From the NCBI GenBank assembly GCA_963803065.1, contig CAWDKW010000015.1:1-64000 (forward strand): 64,000 nucleotides of DNA, in the 5' to 3' direction. The notes below the pieces were generated by a model. The model did not search any database, was not told where the DNA came from, and saw only the letters and a list, made by a program, of their open reading frames with translations. How positions within the stretch are numbered: position 1 is the first letter of the stretch; every line of letters starts with the position of its first letter. This document shows, one piece after another, positions 16,357 to 25,482 of the stretch. The stretch is from DASXMT01 sp963803065 (GTDB lineage: Bacteria; Actinomycetota; Acidimicrobiia; Acidimicrobiales; RAAP-2). The translations under genes and the position numbers were made by a program.

Positions 16357-17916
16357 GTGACTACGAAGGCATCGCCCCAAAAGACCGACATCTACGATGT
16401 CGCCAACCGGCTATGGGAGACGGCCGACGAGCTGCGAGCCAACTCCCACCTGAAGGCATCCGAGTACTCCATCCCAGTCTTGGGCCTGATTTTTCTCAAG
16501 TTCGCTGACAGCCGATTCGCTCAGGCCGAAGCCAAGTTGGCGGGGAAGGCTTCGAGCCGTCGAACAATCGGCAAGGCCGACTACCAGGCAAAGGGGGTCC
16601 TCTACCTTCCTGAACCTGCTCGGTTTGCAAATCTTCTCGATCTGAAGGAGGGGGACAACCTCGGAAAGGCGATCAACGATGCAATGGCAAGCATCGAGGA
16701 CGAGAACCCGTCGTTAAAGGGCGTGCTTCCTCGGACCTTCCAGGCCCTCACAAATGACACACTGGTCAGCCTCCTGCGTTCCGTGAATGCGATCCTCGGC
16801 GACATCGAGGGTGATGCGTTTGGCAAGGTCTACGAGTATTTCCTAGGCAAGTTCGCTGTCGCCGAAGGTGCGAAAGGGGGTGAGTATTTCACCCCGACCT
16901 CGATCGTTCGACTAATCGTCGAGATCATCGAACCATTCAGCGGCAAGATTTTCGACCCGGCATCTGGGTCGGGTGGCATGTTTGTCCAGAGTGCTCGCTT
17001 CGTCGAACAACACAACAAGACCGGACGACTGTCCATCTACGGCCAGGAACGGATCGACGAGACCCTGCGCCTCTGCAAGATGAACCTGGCAGTTCACGGG
17101 CTTGAAGGGCAGATCAGCCAGTCGAATACGTACTACGAGGACCCCTTTAAATCAGTGGGGAAGTTCGACTATGTCATGGCCAATCCGCCTTTCAACGTCA
17201 ACAAGATCGATAAAGCGAAGTTGGAAGGCGACAAGCGGTTCTCCCTCGGCTTGCCCAAGGCAGACAACGGTAACTACATCTGGATACAGGCGTTTTTCTC
17301 GGCTTTGAACGATCACGGTAGGGCCGGGTTCGTAATGGCCAACTCTGCCGGTGACGCTGGTGGTAGTGAACTGGAAATACGTAAGAGGCTGATCGCAGAG
17401 AGGGCCGTTGACGTAATCGTCGCCGTGGGGTCGAACTTCTTCTACACCGTCACGCTGCCGGTGACGCTGTGGTTCCTTGACCGAGGCAAGGTCGGCACTG
17501 ACCGAAAAGAGGGCGTGCTGTTCATTGATGCCCGAAAGACGTTCCGCCAGATAGACAGGGCGCACCGGGACTGGACGCCGGACCAGATCGAGTTCCTGTC
17601 CAATATTGTGCGGCTATACCGAGGTGAACCGTTGGAGAGCGCTGAAGGCTCAGAGGGGCTAATGACTGCATCATTCCCGGACGGCGATTATGTTGATGTC
17701 CCCGGGCTCTGCGCCGTGGTCCCGTTGAAGGAGATCGAGACGCAGGGATGGAGTCTCAATCCGGGGCGCTATGTGGGAGTCGGCGCCATAGAAGATGACG
17801 GTGTCGACTACCGAGTCCGGCTAGAAGAGCTGGGCGAGGAGTTGGAAAAGCTCAACGGCGAGGCGGGGGCATTGCAAGAGCAGATCGCTGCGAACCTGGG
17901 GGAGTTGTTGAGTTGA
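16357..17916 (+). CDS. hsdM: Type I restriction-modification methyltransferase HsdM
   Basis: This 519-residue protein has the N-terminal helical HsdM domain (DIYDVANRLWETADELR). The N6-adenine methyltransferase core has the SAM motif FDPASGSGGMF (about 206-216) and the catalytic NPPF (about 276-279). A C-terminal coiled coil (RLEELGEELEKLNGEAGALQ) contacts HsdS. The complex methylates adenines at the site chosen by HsdS. The length is normal. The stop overlaps the HsdS start by four bases. Confidence 0.95.
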   Translation: MTTKASPQKTDIYDVANRLWETADELRANSHLKASEYSIPVLGLIFLKFADSRFAQAEAKLAGKASSRRTIGKADYQAKGVLYLPEPARFANLLDLKEGDNLGKAINDAMASIEDENPSLKGVLPRTFQALTNDTLVSLLRSVNAILGDIEGDAFGKVYEYFLGKFAVAEGAKGGEYFTPTSIVRLIVEIIEPFSGKIFDPASGSGGMFVQSARFVEQHNKTGRLSIYGQERIDETLRLCKMNLAVHGLEGQISQSNTYYEDPFKSVGKFDYVMANPPFNVNKIDKAKLEGDKRFSLGLPKADNGNYIWIQAFFSALNDHGRAGFVMANSAGDAGGSELEIRKRLIAERAVDVIVAVGSNFFYTVTLPVTLWFLDRGKVGTDRKEGVLFIDARKTFRQIDRAHRDWTPDQIEFLSNIVRLYRGEPLESAEGSEGLMTASFPDGDYVDVPGLCAVVPLKEIETQGWSLNPGRYVGVGAIEDDGVDYRVRLEELGEELEKLNGEAGALQEQIAANLGELLS

Positions 17917-19241
17917 CCAGCGTTCATCCAGTGTTCGGGACTCTGCTGCCGCTCGGCTGGGAGTTGTCATCCGTTGATGAAATCAAATCCCCCGAGAAAT
18001 CATCGTGCGTTGCAGGACCATTTGGCTCCAATATCTCCTCGAAATACTTTGTCTCCGATGGCGTACCCGTCATCCGAGGCAGTAACTTGACCGACGACCT
18101 GACCAAGTTTGTCGCTGATGGCTTTGTATTTGTCTCGCCCGAACGGGCCCTGAGCTACCCAGCACAGCATGTGAGGGGCGGCGACTTGGTGTTCACGTGC
18201 TGGGGAACAATCGGTCAGGTCGGGCTAATCCCCTATGACGGTCAATACGGAGAGTACATAATATCCAACAAGCAACTCAAACTACGTCCTGATATCTCCC
18301 GCACCGATCCGCACTTTTTGTACTATTACTTCGCATCCCGGCAGATGGTGCAACACATCCGCAATCGAGCGATCGGTTCTGCCGTTCCTGGAATAAATCT
18401 TGGGATATTGAAGAGCCTTCCCGTCGCTCTCCCCCCGCTCCGTATTCAGCACAAGATCGCATCAATCCTCTCCGCCTACGACGATCTCATCGAGAACAAC
18501 AATCGCCGCATCATGATCTTGGAGGAGATGGCCCAGCGCATCTATCGGGAGTGGTTCGTCGATTTCCGATATCCGGGTCATGAGGGTGTGCCACTGATGC
18601 CATCGGAGTTGGGTCCGATACCGGAGAGGTGGGAGGCGGTCCGACTCAGCGATGTTGCGACCCAATCCCGCACGACAGTCGATCCAACTCGCTTTCCAAA
18701 TGAAAGATTTGAGCACTTCAGCATTCCCTCCTTCGACCTCGACAGGAGACCTAGAGTCGAAGAAGGCTCGACGATTAGAAGCAACAAGTTTCTGGTCGGT
18801 CAGCACGCCGTTCTTTACTCCAAGCTCAACCCACGAATTCCCCGAGTCTGGATGGCTAACCCGAACGGAGAGAACCGATCCATTGCCTCAACCGAGCTGC
18901 TTGTGTTCACCACCGGAAGCGGCTGGAGTCTGCCACTCCTGTACTGCCTATTGACCAGTGAAGCATTTGCGGATCGCATTACCGGCATGTCTGGTGGCAC
19001 GTCAACGAGTCACCAACGTGTCCGCCCGGCTGACGTGCTCCAGGTCGTTGTTGTAAATCCAAGTGCGCAACTTCGTAAGCAGTTCGACGAGGCGGTTGGG
19101 CACATGCTCCGCTTGTCAGACAGTCTTCGGCGAGCGAGCTGGCTACTCAGAGCAGTCCGTGACCTTCTCCTACCACGACTCATATCTGGCGAAGTCGACG
19201 TGTCCGACCTCGACATCGTTCTCCCAGATGCCGCCGCATGA
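17913..19241 (+). CDS. hsdS: Type I restriction-modification specificity subunit HsdS
   Basis: This 442-residue protein has two target recognition domains (about 10-165 and 215-380). They are separated by the conserved helical spacer LRIQHKIASILSAYDDLIENN (only the core is quoted), and a matching C-terminal spacer follows (LRKQFDEAVGHMLRLSDSL). Each domain reads one half of a split recognition sequence. The TTG start overlaps HsdM, and the stop overlaps a possible HsdR start (ATGA at 19,238). The target sequence cannot be predicted by eye. Confidence 0.93.
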   Translation: MTSVHPVFGTLLPLGWELSSVDEIKSPEKSSCVAGPFGSNISSKYFVSDGVPVIRGSNLTDDLTKFVADGFVFVSPERALSYPAQHVRGGDLVFTCWGTIGQVGLIPYDGQYGEYIISNKQLKLRPDISRTDPHFLYYYFASRQMVQHIRNRAIGSAVPGINLGILKSLPVALPPLRIQHKIASILSAYDDLIENNNRRIMILEEMAQRIYREWFVDFRYPGHEGVPLMPSELGPIPERWEAVRLSDVATQSRTTVDPTRFPNERFEHFSIPSFDLDRRPRVEEGSTIRSNKFLVGQHAVLYSKLNPRIPRVWMANPNGENRSIASTELLVFTTGSGWSLPLLYCLLTSEAFADRITGMSGGTSTSHQRVRPADVLQVVVVNPSAQLRKQFDEAVGHMLRLSDSLRRASWLLRAVRDLLLPRLISGEVDVSDLDIVLPDAAA

Positions 19242-22200
19242 CCCCGCCCGGCGGTCGATACTAGCGAGGACCAGCTCGTTGAACAGCCAGCCATCCAGTT
19301 ATTTGCTGATCTGGGGTGGGACACCGTCAACGCCTACAGCGAAGTCATGGGGTCGGACGGAACTCTCGGACGTGACGTCAAGTCTGAGGTCTTCCTCCTG
19401 CCCCGCCTTCGGTCGGCGATAGGTCGCCTCAATCCCGGCGCACCAATCGATGCCATCGAACAGGCCGTAATCGAAATCACGAAGCCCCGCACGGCAATGC
19501 ACTACGCCCGGGCCAATCAGGAGATCTATACCCTGCTCCGGGAAAGAGTGGAGGTGTCGGTCCGTCAGCCCGATGGGACCACTTTGCCGGAGAAGCTCTC
19601 AGTCATCGATTGGGAGGACCCGAAGAACAACGACTTCCTGCTCGTTTCCCAGCTCTGGATTCATTCCGACCTTTACCACCGGCGCACGGACCTCGTTGGG
19701 TTCGTCAACGGAATACCGCTGGTCTTCATCGAGCTGAAGGCATCACACAAGAACCTCAAGAATGCGTACGACCAGAACCTGACCGATTACAGGGACACGA
19801 TCCCTCAACTCTTCACACCGAATGCCTTCCTGATGCTGTCGAACGGTGCCGAGACGAAGGTTGGGACCATCACCTCGGACTGGGAGTACTTCTCGGAGTG
19901 GAAGAAGATCAACTCCGAGGGTGAAGAAGGAAGGGTTTCGCTGGAGACCGTCATTAAAGGCATGTGCACCAAGGAGCGCCTGCTCGACATCGTCGAGAAC
20001 TTCATCGCCTTCCAGGACCTGCCTGGCGGATTCATCAAGCTGCTAGCCCGCAACCATCAGTACCTCGGCGTCAATAACGCTCTCGCTCGGATGCAGGAGT
20101 TGCGAACTGCCCCCCGGGAGGAGCGGGGCAAGCTTGGCGTGTTCTGGCACACGCAGGGATCCGGGAAGACCATGTCGATGGTGTTCTTCTCGCAGAAGGT
20201 CCTGCGGAAGATCCCGGGCAACTGGTCTTTTGTAATCGTCACCGATCGTGACGACCTTGATGAGCAGGCCTACAAGGAGTTCCTGTACGCAGGAGTGGTC
20301 ACCGAGAAGCGCATGCGAGCTACGGGATCGGCTCATCTCCGTCAGCTCCTCGGCGAGGACCACCGCTATGTCTTCACGCTCATCCAGAAGTTCCGCACAG
20401 AAAAGGGTGAAGTCCATCCGGTGATTTCCGACCGTGATGACGTCATCGTCATTACCGACGAGGCCCACCGCACCCAGTACGACACCTTGGCCCTTAACAT
20501 GCGCAACGCCCTACCCAATGCAGGGTTCTTGGGCTTTACGGGTACGCCGCTGATCGCCGGGGAGGAGCGCACCCGAGAGGTCTTCGGCGATTACGTCTCC
20601 ATCTACAACTTTGCTGCGTCTGCTGCCGATCACGCCACGGTGCCCCTGTATTACGAGAACCGGATCCCACAGGTCGAAATCGCAAACCCAAACTTTGGCG
20701 ATGACCTTATGGCGATCGTCGAGAATGCCGATCTCGATGAGGAACAGGAGAGGTCGCTCGCCCGGCACCTGGGTCAGCAGTACGAACTGATTACCCGTGA
20801 CGATCGCTTGGATGCGGTTGCCAAGGACATCGTCGACCATATGTTGGGCCGTGGCTTTGCAGGCAAGGCCATGGTGGTGTCGATCGACAAGGTCACCGCT
20901 GTCCGCACCTACGACAAGGTTCAGCGATTCTGGACAGAGCGTCTGGACAAGGACCTCCAAGACCTGGAACGAGGTCAACTCTCTTCAGAGCAAACTGACC
21001 TCTTGGAGCGTGAGGTCAGCTTCATGCGCAGCACAGATATGGCGGTGGTGATCTCGCAGTCCCAAAACGAGATTGCCGAAATGGCTGCCCGAGGGCTTGG
21101 ACATCAAGCCGCACCGAAAGCGCATGGTCGAAGAGAATCTGGAGGACAAGTTCAAGGACGCTCAGGACCCGTTTCGCCTCGCCTTCGTCTGCTCCATGTG
21201 GACCACCGGGTTCGACGTACCGTCGCTCTCGACCGTCTACCTGGACAAGCCACTTCGCAATCACACACTGATGCAAACCATCACCCGGGCAAATCGGGTA
21301 TTCCCCGATAAGAACAATGGCCTGATCGTGTCCTACGTCGATGTCTTCCACAACCTCCAAAAGGCCCTCGCCATCTATGCCGTCGGGGGTAAGGGAGGCG
21401 AGGTGCCCGTCGAGGAGAAGGGTGCGCTCGTGGAGGCCCTACGAGAGGCCGTCGAGGACCTGAAGGCATTCTGCGCAATGAGGGAGGTCGACCTCGATGC
21501 GCTCGGGCACCTAAAGGGATTTAAGCTGGTGTCGGCAGCAAAGCAGACCGTCGAAATGTTGATGGCCGACGACGATGAAAAGATCGCATTTGTTGCCCGT
21601 GCTGCGCTAGTTAACCGGCTTTACAAGGCGATCCTGCCGGACCCTCGGGCCAACGAGTTCAGCCGGGTACGGGCGGTGTCAAAGTTCCTCGCTGACAACA
21701 TTGCCTCCTACGCCGATCGTGTGGATATCTCTGAGGTGATGGGTCATATCCAGCAGCTCCTCGACGAGTCGGTAGCCGCCCAGGAGTATCTGATTCCCGA
21801 AGAGCGACGCTGACGCACTCTTCGACCTCGGCGATGTCGATTGGGAGGGGCTCGAAGCGGCGTTCAAGCAGGGGAGGAAACGGACGGCGGCAGAGCGCCT
21901 GAAGTCACTGTTGTCGGCTCGGATCACAGCGCTCGTTCGGCTGAACCCAGTCCGCCTCGACCTCGTCGAGCGATTTGAAAAGTTGGTTGCCGATTACAAC
22001 GCCGGGAGTCTGAACGTCGAGGAGTTCTTTCAGCAGCTCTTGGCGTTTCGAGCGACGCTGGACGAGGAGGAGGCCCGGTCGCTATCGGAGGGACTAAATG
22101 AAGAGCAGCTCGCTATCTTCGACCTCTTGATGCGACCCGCACCCGAACTTTCGGAGGACGAGAAGAACCAGGTTAAGAAGGTTGCAGAGGAGCTACTCGC

Positions 22201-22409
22201 CATCCTACGCCGTGACAAGATCGTGCTCGACTGGCGTAAGGAGCAAGCCACAAGGGCGGCCGTGAGAGTCGCTGTTGAGGACACCCTCGATCGGCTTCCT
22301 GAGAAGTTCACTCAAGAGATCTTCGCAGCAAAAGTGCTCCGCTGTTTACCAGCATGTATTTGACAGCTACTGGGACGATGGGCACTCCGTATACGACAGG
22401 GCAGCGTAG
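19238..22409 (+). pseudogene. hsdR: Type I restriction endonuclease HsdR, frameshifted
   Basis: The full HsdR layout is present: the PD-(D/E)xK nuclease domain (LVFIELKASHKN), Walker A (HTQGSGKTMSM), DEAHRTQYD, helicase motifs (FTGTPL, TTGFDVPSL, QTITRANRVF) and the C-terminal helical domain ending DGHSVYDRAA. Four breaks need one base removed each: the C run near 19,242, GGG at 21,094-21,096, near 21,811, and AAAA at 22,330-22,333. All are single-base insertions, three in homopolymers. Repairing the first restores an ATGA overlap with hsdS. Sequencing error is at least as likely as true inactivation. Confidence 0.88.
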
Positions 22410-22539
22410 TCCGCTGACTGTAGACCGGTTTGCGGCGTTCTCGATTTGTCGCCGGGTGTGTAGTCGTCCACGATCGAATCGGTCTCCCGTCGAGGCAGAC
22501 CCCCTCAATGGATTCGAGGATCAAGCTGCCCGAGACGAT

Positions 22540-23583
22540 TCAGTCGGGTTGCGGATCGGAACCGATCAATCCGGCTGTCGGGGTGCTAGCAGATGGCAAA
22601 TGCGGCGCATCGCCAGGAAGCCGCCAGATCCACCCGTCCCTGTCGTCGACCGAAGCAGGTGCGCTGTGGTCAATCGGAAATACTCCGAATGGGTCGATCC
22701 AGCGCACATAGATTGTGGCCCCGAGCTGAAGGGCGACCTGAGTAAACCTGTCCTTGGAAACCCCACTCATGAAGGTCACCCGCTGTTGCCTCTGCGCCGA
22801 CGGCTGGCGCCAGTTGCGCTTGTTGAAAAGAACATCGTATGCGGCCGATTCCATCCTTCCAAGGTAGGGCTCGACCTCTGGGTTTCTTCCGACAATCTTC
22901 GAGCGGTCTGCGTGAATCGTCATCGGACGGATGATTTTCACCCAGTGCCTCACCTCGTCGTGGCTGAAGGCAAGGGCATCGTGTCGGGGGTTGCTCTCAA
23001 GAAAGGTCGAGAGCGGGGGAATAAGCTTATCTGAGTCCCGCTTGAACGCCCGTTCGAACAGTCGAAAGAAGTCTCGGCAACGGCCAACGGCGCCCGTCTC
23101 TGCAAGTGAATCCGCCAAGAGTGCCAACCCGTCGGTTCGATCTCCAAGGAGGCCGATAACTTCCATTGGTGTCTGCCTGGGCATGACTCGGGACTGTGCA
23201 TAACGGGCAGGTTTCCCCGGAGACAGAAGATGCACGCCGGATAGGGACTCAAGCTCAGCTTCGCCCCAGCCCTTCAGGGCAACACATGGTTGCGGAGATC
23301 GTACGACCCGTGCACACTGATGAACGACGGCTAGCACGTCTGCGTACTCTTGGATTGCAGCCTCGGCAGCTTGCCTCGTCCTGTCGGGCACTTCAAGACG
23401 GCCATGCCTGATGCAAGGCTCGCCCGCCTGGTCAAGGACAGCCACGCTCAGTCTCGTTTCCATATTCTCCATGGTCCAACTGACCCGAAATCCTTCAGGG
23501 GGTTCTGCTCCGGTATCTTCCTCAGCTCCATGAACCTGTTGCGTCTTGACCCACAATCCATTGCTGGCTTGATACTCGTCCAT
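22540..23583 (-). CDS. Hypothetical protein, possible HEPN-type effector
   Basis: This protein of about 347 residues is not recognised overall. The middle helical part, FFRLFERAFKRDSDKLIPPL then VRHWVKIIRPMTIHAD, resembles HEPN-like domains, with R-x4-H in RPMTIH. The N-terminal third looks beta-rich. I start it at ATG 23,583; the frame is open to 23,712 and other starts are possible. It points towards hsdR and sits between the restriction genes and the integrase, a position typical of defence cargo. An RNase effector role is a weak inference. Confidence 0.55.
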   Translation of the reverse strand: MDEYQASNGLWVKTQQVHGAEEDTGAEPPEGFRVSWTMENMETRLSVAVLDQAGEPCIRHGRLEVPDRTRQAAEAAIQEYADVLAVVHQCARVVRSPQPCVALKGWGEAELESLSGVHLLSPGKPARYAQSRVMPRQTPMEVIGLLGDRTDGLALLADSLAETGAVGRCRDFFRLFERAFKRDSDKLIPPLSTFLESNPRHDALAFSHDEVRHWVKIIRPMTIHADRSKIVGRNPEVEPYLGRMESAAYDVLFNKRNWRQPSAQRQQRVTFMSGVSKDRFTQVALQLGATIYVRWIDPFGVFPIDHSAPASVDDRDGWIWRLPGDAPHLPSASTPTAGLIGSDPQPD

Positions 23584-23872
23584 CACGATCCCTTGTGGGG
23601 TCGGTCTCACGAGTTGGATAGTTGCCAATCGGATGAGTATCACCTCTCGCAGGGTACCTTCAATGGGTCGTCGCCTGGCCGGTTCACGGAGAGGATGCCG
23701 ATTGCGGCTCACGTCCTGATGAGCATCTGCGCCCGCTTCACTTTATTTCGCAGTGACGACCTGACTTCTCATGGGAGGGTCAGCCTGGACCTACCAGTGA
23801 TGCCCGAGTTCGCACAACGCCCTGAATCTGCTTATTTGGAAACACAAACCCCTCAGGAAAATAGCGAGCTGG

Positions 23873-25063
23873 CTATACATTCCCGAGCATCCGGCCCTGA
23901 GCCTCGGTCAAATCAACGACTCCTCGCTTGTGTCGATAGTGCATGGCCAGCATCCTGGTGTCCTTATGTCCGAGCATGTCGGCGACCTGGTGTATCGGAA
24001 CGCCCGCTTCGATGAGAAGTGTTGCGGCTGAGTGTCGGAACTCGTTTGGCGAAAGGATGGGGACCCGAGCCTCCTTGCAACGGTCCTGGACCATCCTGCG
24101 AAGGTTCGAGAAATCCATGGGTGTGCCGATGGCCGAAGGGAAGACGAGACCATTGTCATCCCAGGCCGGAGCCATTAGCCGCTCTCTTTTTTGATTTACA
24201 GCGTGTAGCCGTAATGCAACCACGACCCGATCAGGAAGTCGGACCGTCCGGAAACTCTCCTTCTTTGGTGGGCCGATGACTAGATTCCCTCCCGGCAGAC
24301 GCTGCAATGACTGCTTGATCTCCAGAGTTCGGTTGTCCAGGTTTATCGCCTTCCACGGCAGACCGAGGACTTCTCCGGGCCGCAGCCCCAACATCACAGC
24401 CACGAGGAACATCGCCTCATGTCGGTCACCAGCAACACTTGCCAAGAGGCGTTGAGCTTCCTCCGGACGGAATGCTTTCTTTTCGACTGGCTCGACCGCA
24501 TCTGGTGGCAGCTCGACAAGTCGGGCCACGTTCCGATCCAGGAGGTTCCGTGCCTGAGCCTTCATGAGCGCTGCTCCGAGGCAGGTGCGAATCCGGGAGA
24601 GCGAGGACCTGCCGAGCGGCTTCTGGTGGCCTCCACGGCGCTTTTGGGCCTCAGTAGGCGGCTTTCGATCCGCTAAGTGCTCCAGCAGGGCTTCCACGTC
24701 GTTGGGCGTTAGGTCACGAAGGCGCTTCCCCCACAGGGGCTCCAACTGATTGAACGCCCAGATGTAGTTGGACTTGGTGTTCGGGTGCTTCTTCGCAACT
24801 ATCTTCTCGACATACCACCCAAGGAACTGCCCGAGTCGGGTGTCGTCTCCGGTGGGCAGTCCGGCGTTCGCTGTTGCTCGGAGTTTGTCCAGTTCCGCAA
24901 GGGCCTCCCTGCGGGTCCTCCTAGTCACCCTGCGACGTCTGCCGTCGATGACGATTTCGGCCCTGTAGACCGTTTCGAGTTGAACGGTGCCTTTTGAGGT
25001 TCGCCGAACGGTCTCTCGGTAGACCGAGCCTTCTCCGTATCCCAGCCTCCGAGCTGTGCCCAT
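23873..25063 (-). CDS. int: Tyrosine-recombinase integrase of the element
   Basis: This 396-residue protein has an arm-binding N-terminus, a core-binding domain (about 75-180: TRLGQFLGWYVEKIVAKKHP) and a catalytic domain with the first arginine in GLRPGEVLGL, the box II segment NEFRHSAATLL, MLGHKDTRM and the nucleophile tyrosine in AMHYRHKRG. Box II normally reads HxLR; here the first histidine is asparagine. It cuts and joins att sites for integration and, with an excisionase, excision. The start codon lies 144 bases from the tRNA-derived att fragment. A decayed relative lies at 29,086-29,203. Confidence 0.93.
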   Translation of the reverse strand: MGTARRLGYGEGSVYRETVRRTSKGTVQLETVYRAEIVIDGRRRRVTRRTRREALAELDKLRATANAGLPTGDDTRLGQFLGWYVEKIVAKKHPNTKSNYIWAFNQLEPLWGKRLRDLTPNDVEALLEHLADRKPPTEAQKRRGGHQKPLGRSSLSRIRTCLGAALMKAQARNLLDRNVARLVELPPDAVEPVEKKAFRPEEAQRLLASVAGDRHEAMFLVAVMLGLRPGEVLGLPWKAINLDNRTLEIKQSLQRLPGGNLVIGPPKKESFRTVRLPDRVVVALRLHAVNQKRERLMAPAWDDNGLVFPSAIGTPMDFSNLRRMVQDRCKEARVPILSPNEFRHSAATLLIEAGVPIHQVADMLGHKDTRMLAMHYRHKRGVVDLTEAQGRMLGNV

Positions 25064-25078
25064 GCCGCACCCTAACGA

Positions 25079-25091
25079 AAAAGGGGAAGTG
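25079..25091 (+). repeat. 13-bp direct repeat, right copy
   Basis: AAAAAGGGGAAGT, identical to 61-73, lies between the integrase start and the tRNA fragment, where integrase arm sites or the integrase promoter would be expected. Confidence 0.4.
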
Positions 25092-25206
25092 AAAGGGGAG
25101 GTTCAGAGTCCCCACCGGAACCCATCGCCACCCATCGAGCCACAAAGAACCAGTTCAGAAGGGTGCGTGGGTTTCTGTGGATACCCAGGGCACGCATGAC
25201 GCGCAA

Positions 25207-25240
25207 GGGGTCGTGGGTTCGAGTCCCGCACGGCCCACAC
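25207..25240 (+). other. Attachment site: 3' end of a tRNA gene
   Basis: The bases form a complete tRNA T-arm (GTGGG TTCGAGT CCCGC), a 7-base acceptor strand ACGGCCC and discriminator A. No matching 5' acceptor (GGGCCGT) precedes it, so this is only the 3' part of a tRNA gene. The acceptor fits actinobacterial tRNA-Lys, by inference. Elements that integrate into tRNA genes leave such a fragment at one end and an intact gene at the other. The intact copy should lie left of the window. An IS481 end begins at the very next base. Confidence 0.8.
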
Positions 25241-25398
25241 TGTGATGTCGCGAGACATCGTGGACAGTTGAACCTATGCACGGTAGGCCATCAGGGCCCT
25301 GCGGTGATGGGTTGGTAGTCCTTGGACGGGTCCAGGGTGAGGTGGCGGAGCAGTTCGCCATCCTCACTCAGGACCCGGACATCGACCATCCTGTGACA
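25241..25398 (-). mobile_element. IS481-family transposase remnant (3' end)
   Basis: On the minus strand, 25,389-25,291 encodes RVLSEDGELLRHLTLDPSKD followed by YQPIT, the usual C-terminus of IS481-family transposases, with a stop at 25,291. The terminal sequence TGTGATGTCGCGAGACATCG at 25,241 resembles the family's inverted-repeat end and contains a GATGTC/GACATC dyad. The rest of the element is missing. Confidence 0.75.
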
Positions 25399-25482
25399 TT
25401 AAGTTAGGGTCGATTTGGCTCCCGTTCCCGGTCATTTCCCCCTCGCTCGGTTAGCATAATTGTCATACGACAAGGGGGGGAT

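Noticed and set aside
19347..21311. HsdR read as an intact 654-residue protein
   Set aside because: The last 70 or so codons of this frame are nonsense, while the helicase motifs continue in another frame from about 21,095, so it is one broken hsdR.
25155..25367. Minus-strand frames reading GPCGTRTHDPLRV
   Set aside because: This is the well-known false translation of a tRNA gene end, here the att fragment at 25,207-25,240. It helped to find the tRNA remnant but is not a protein.
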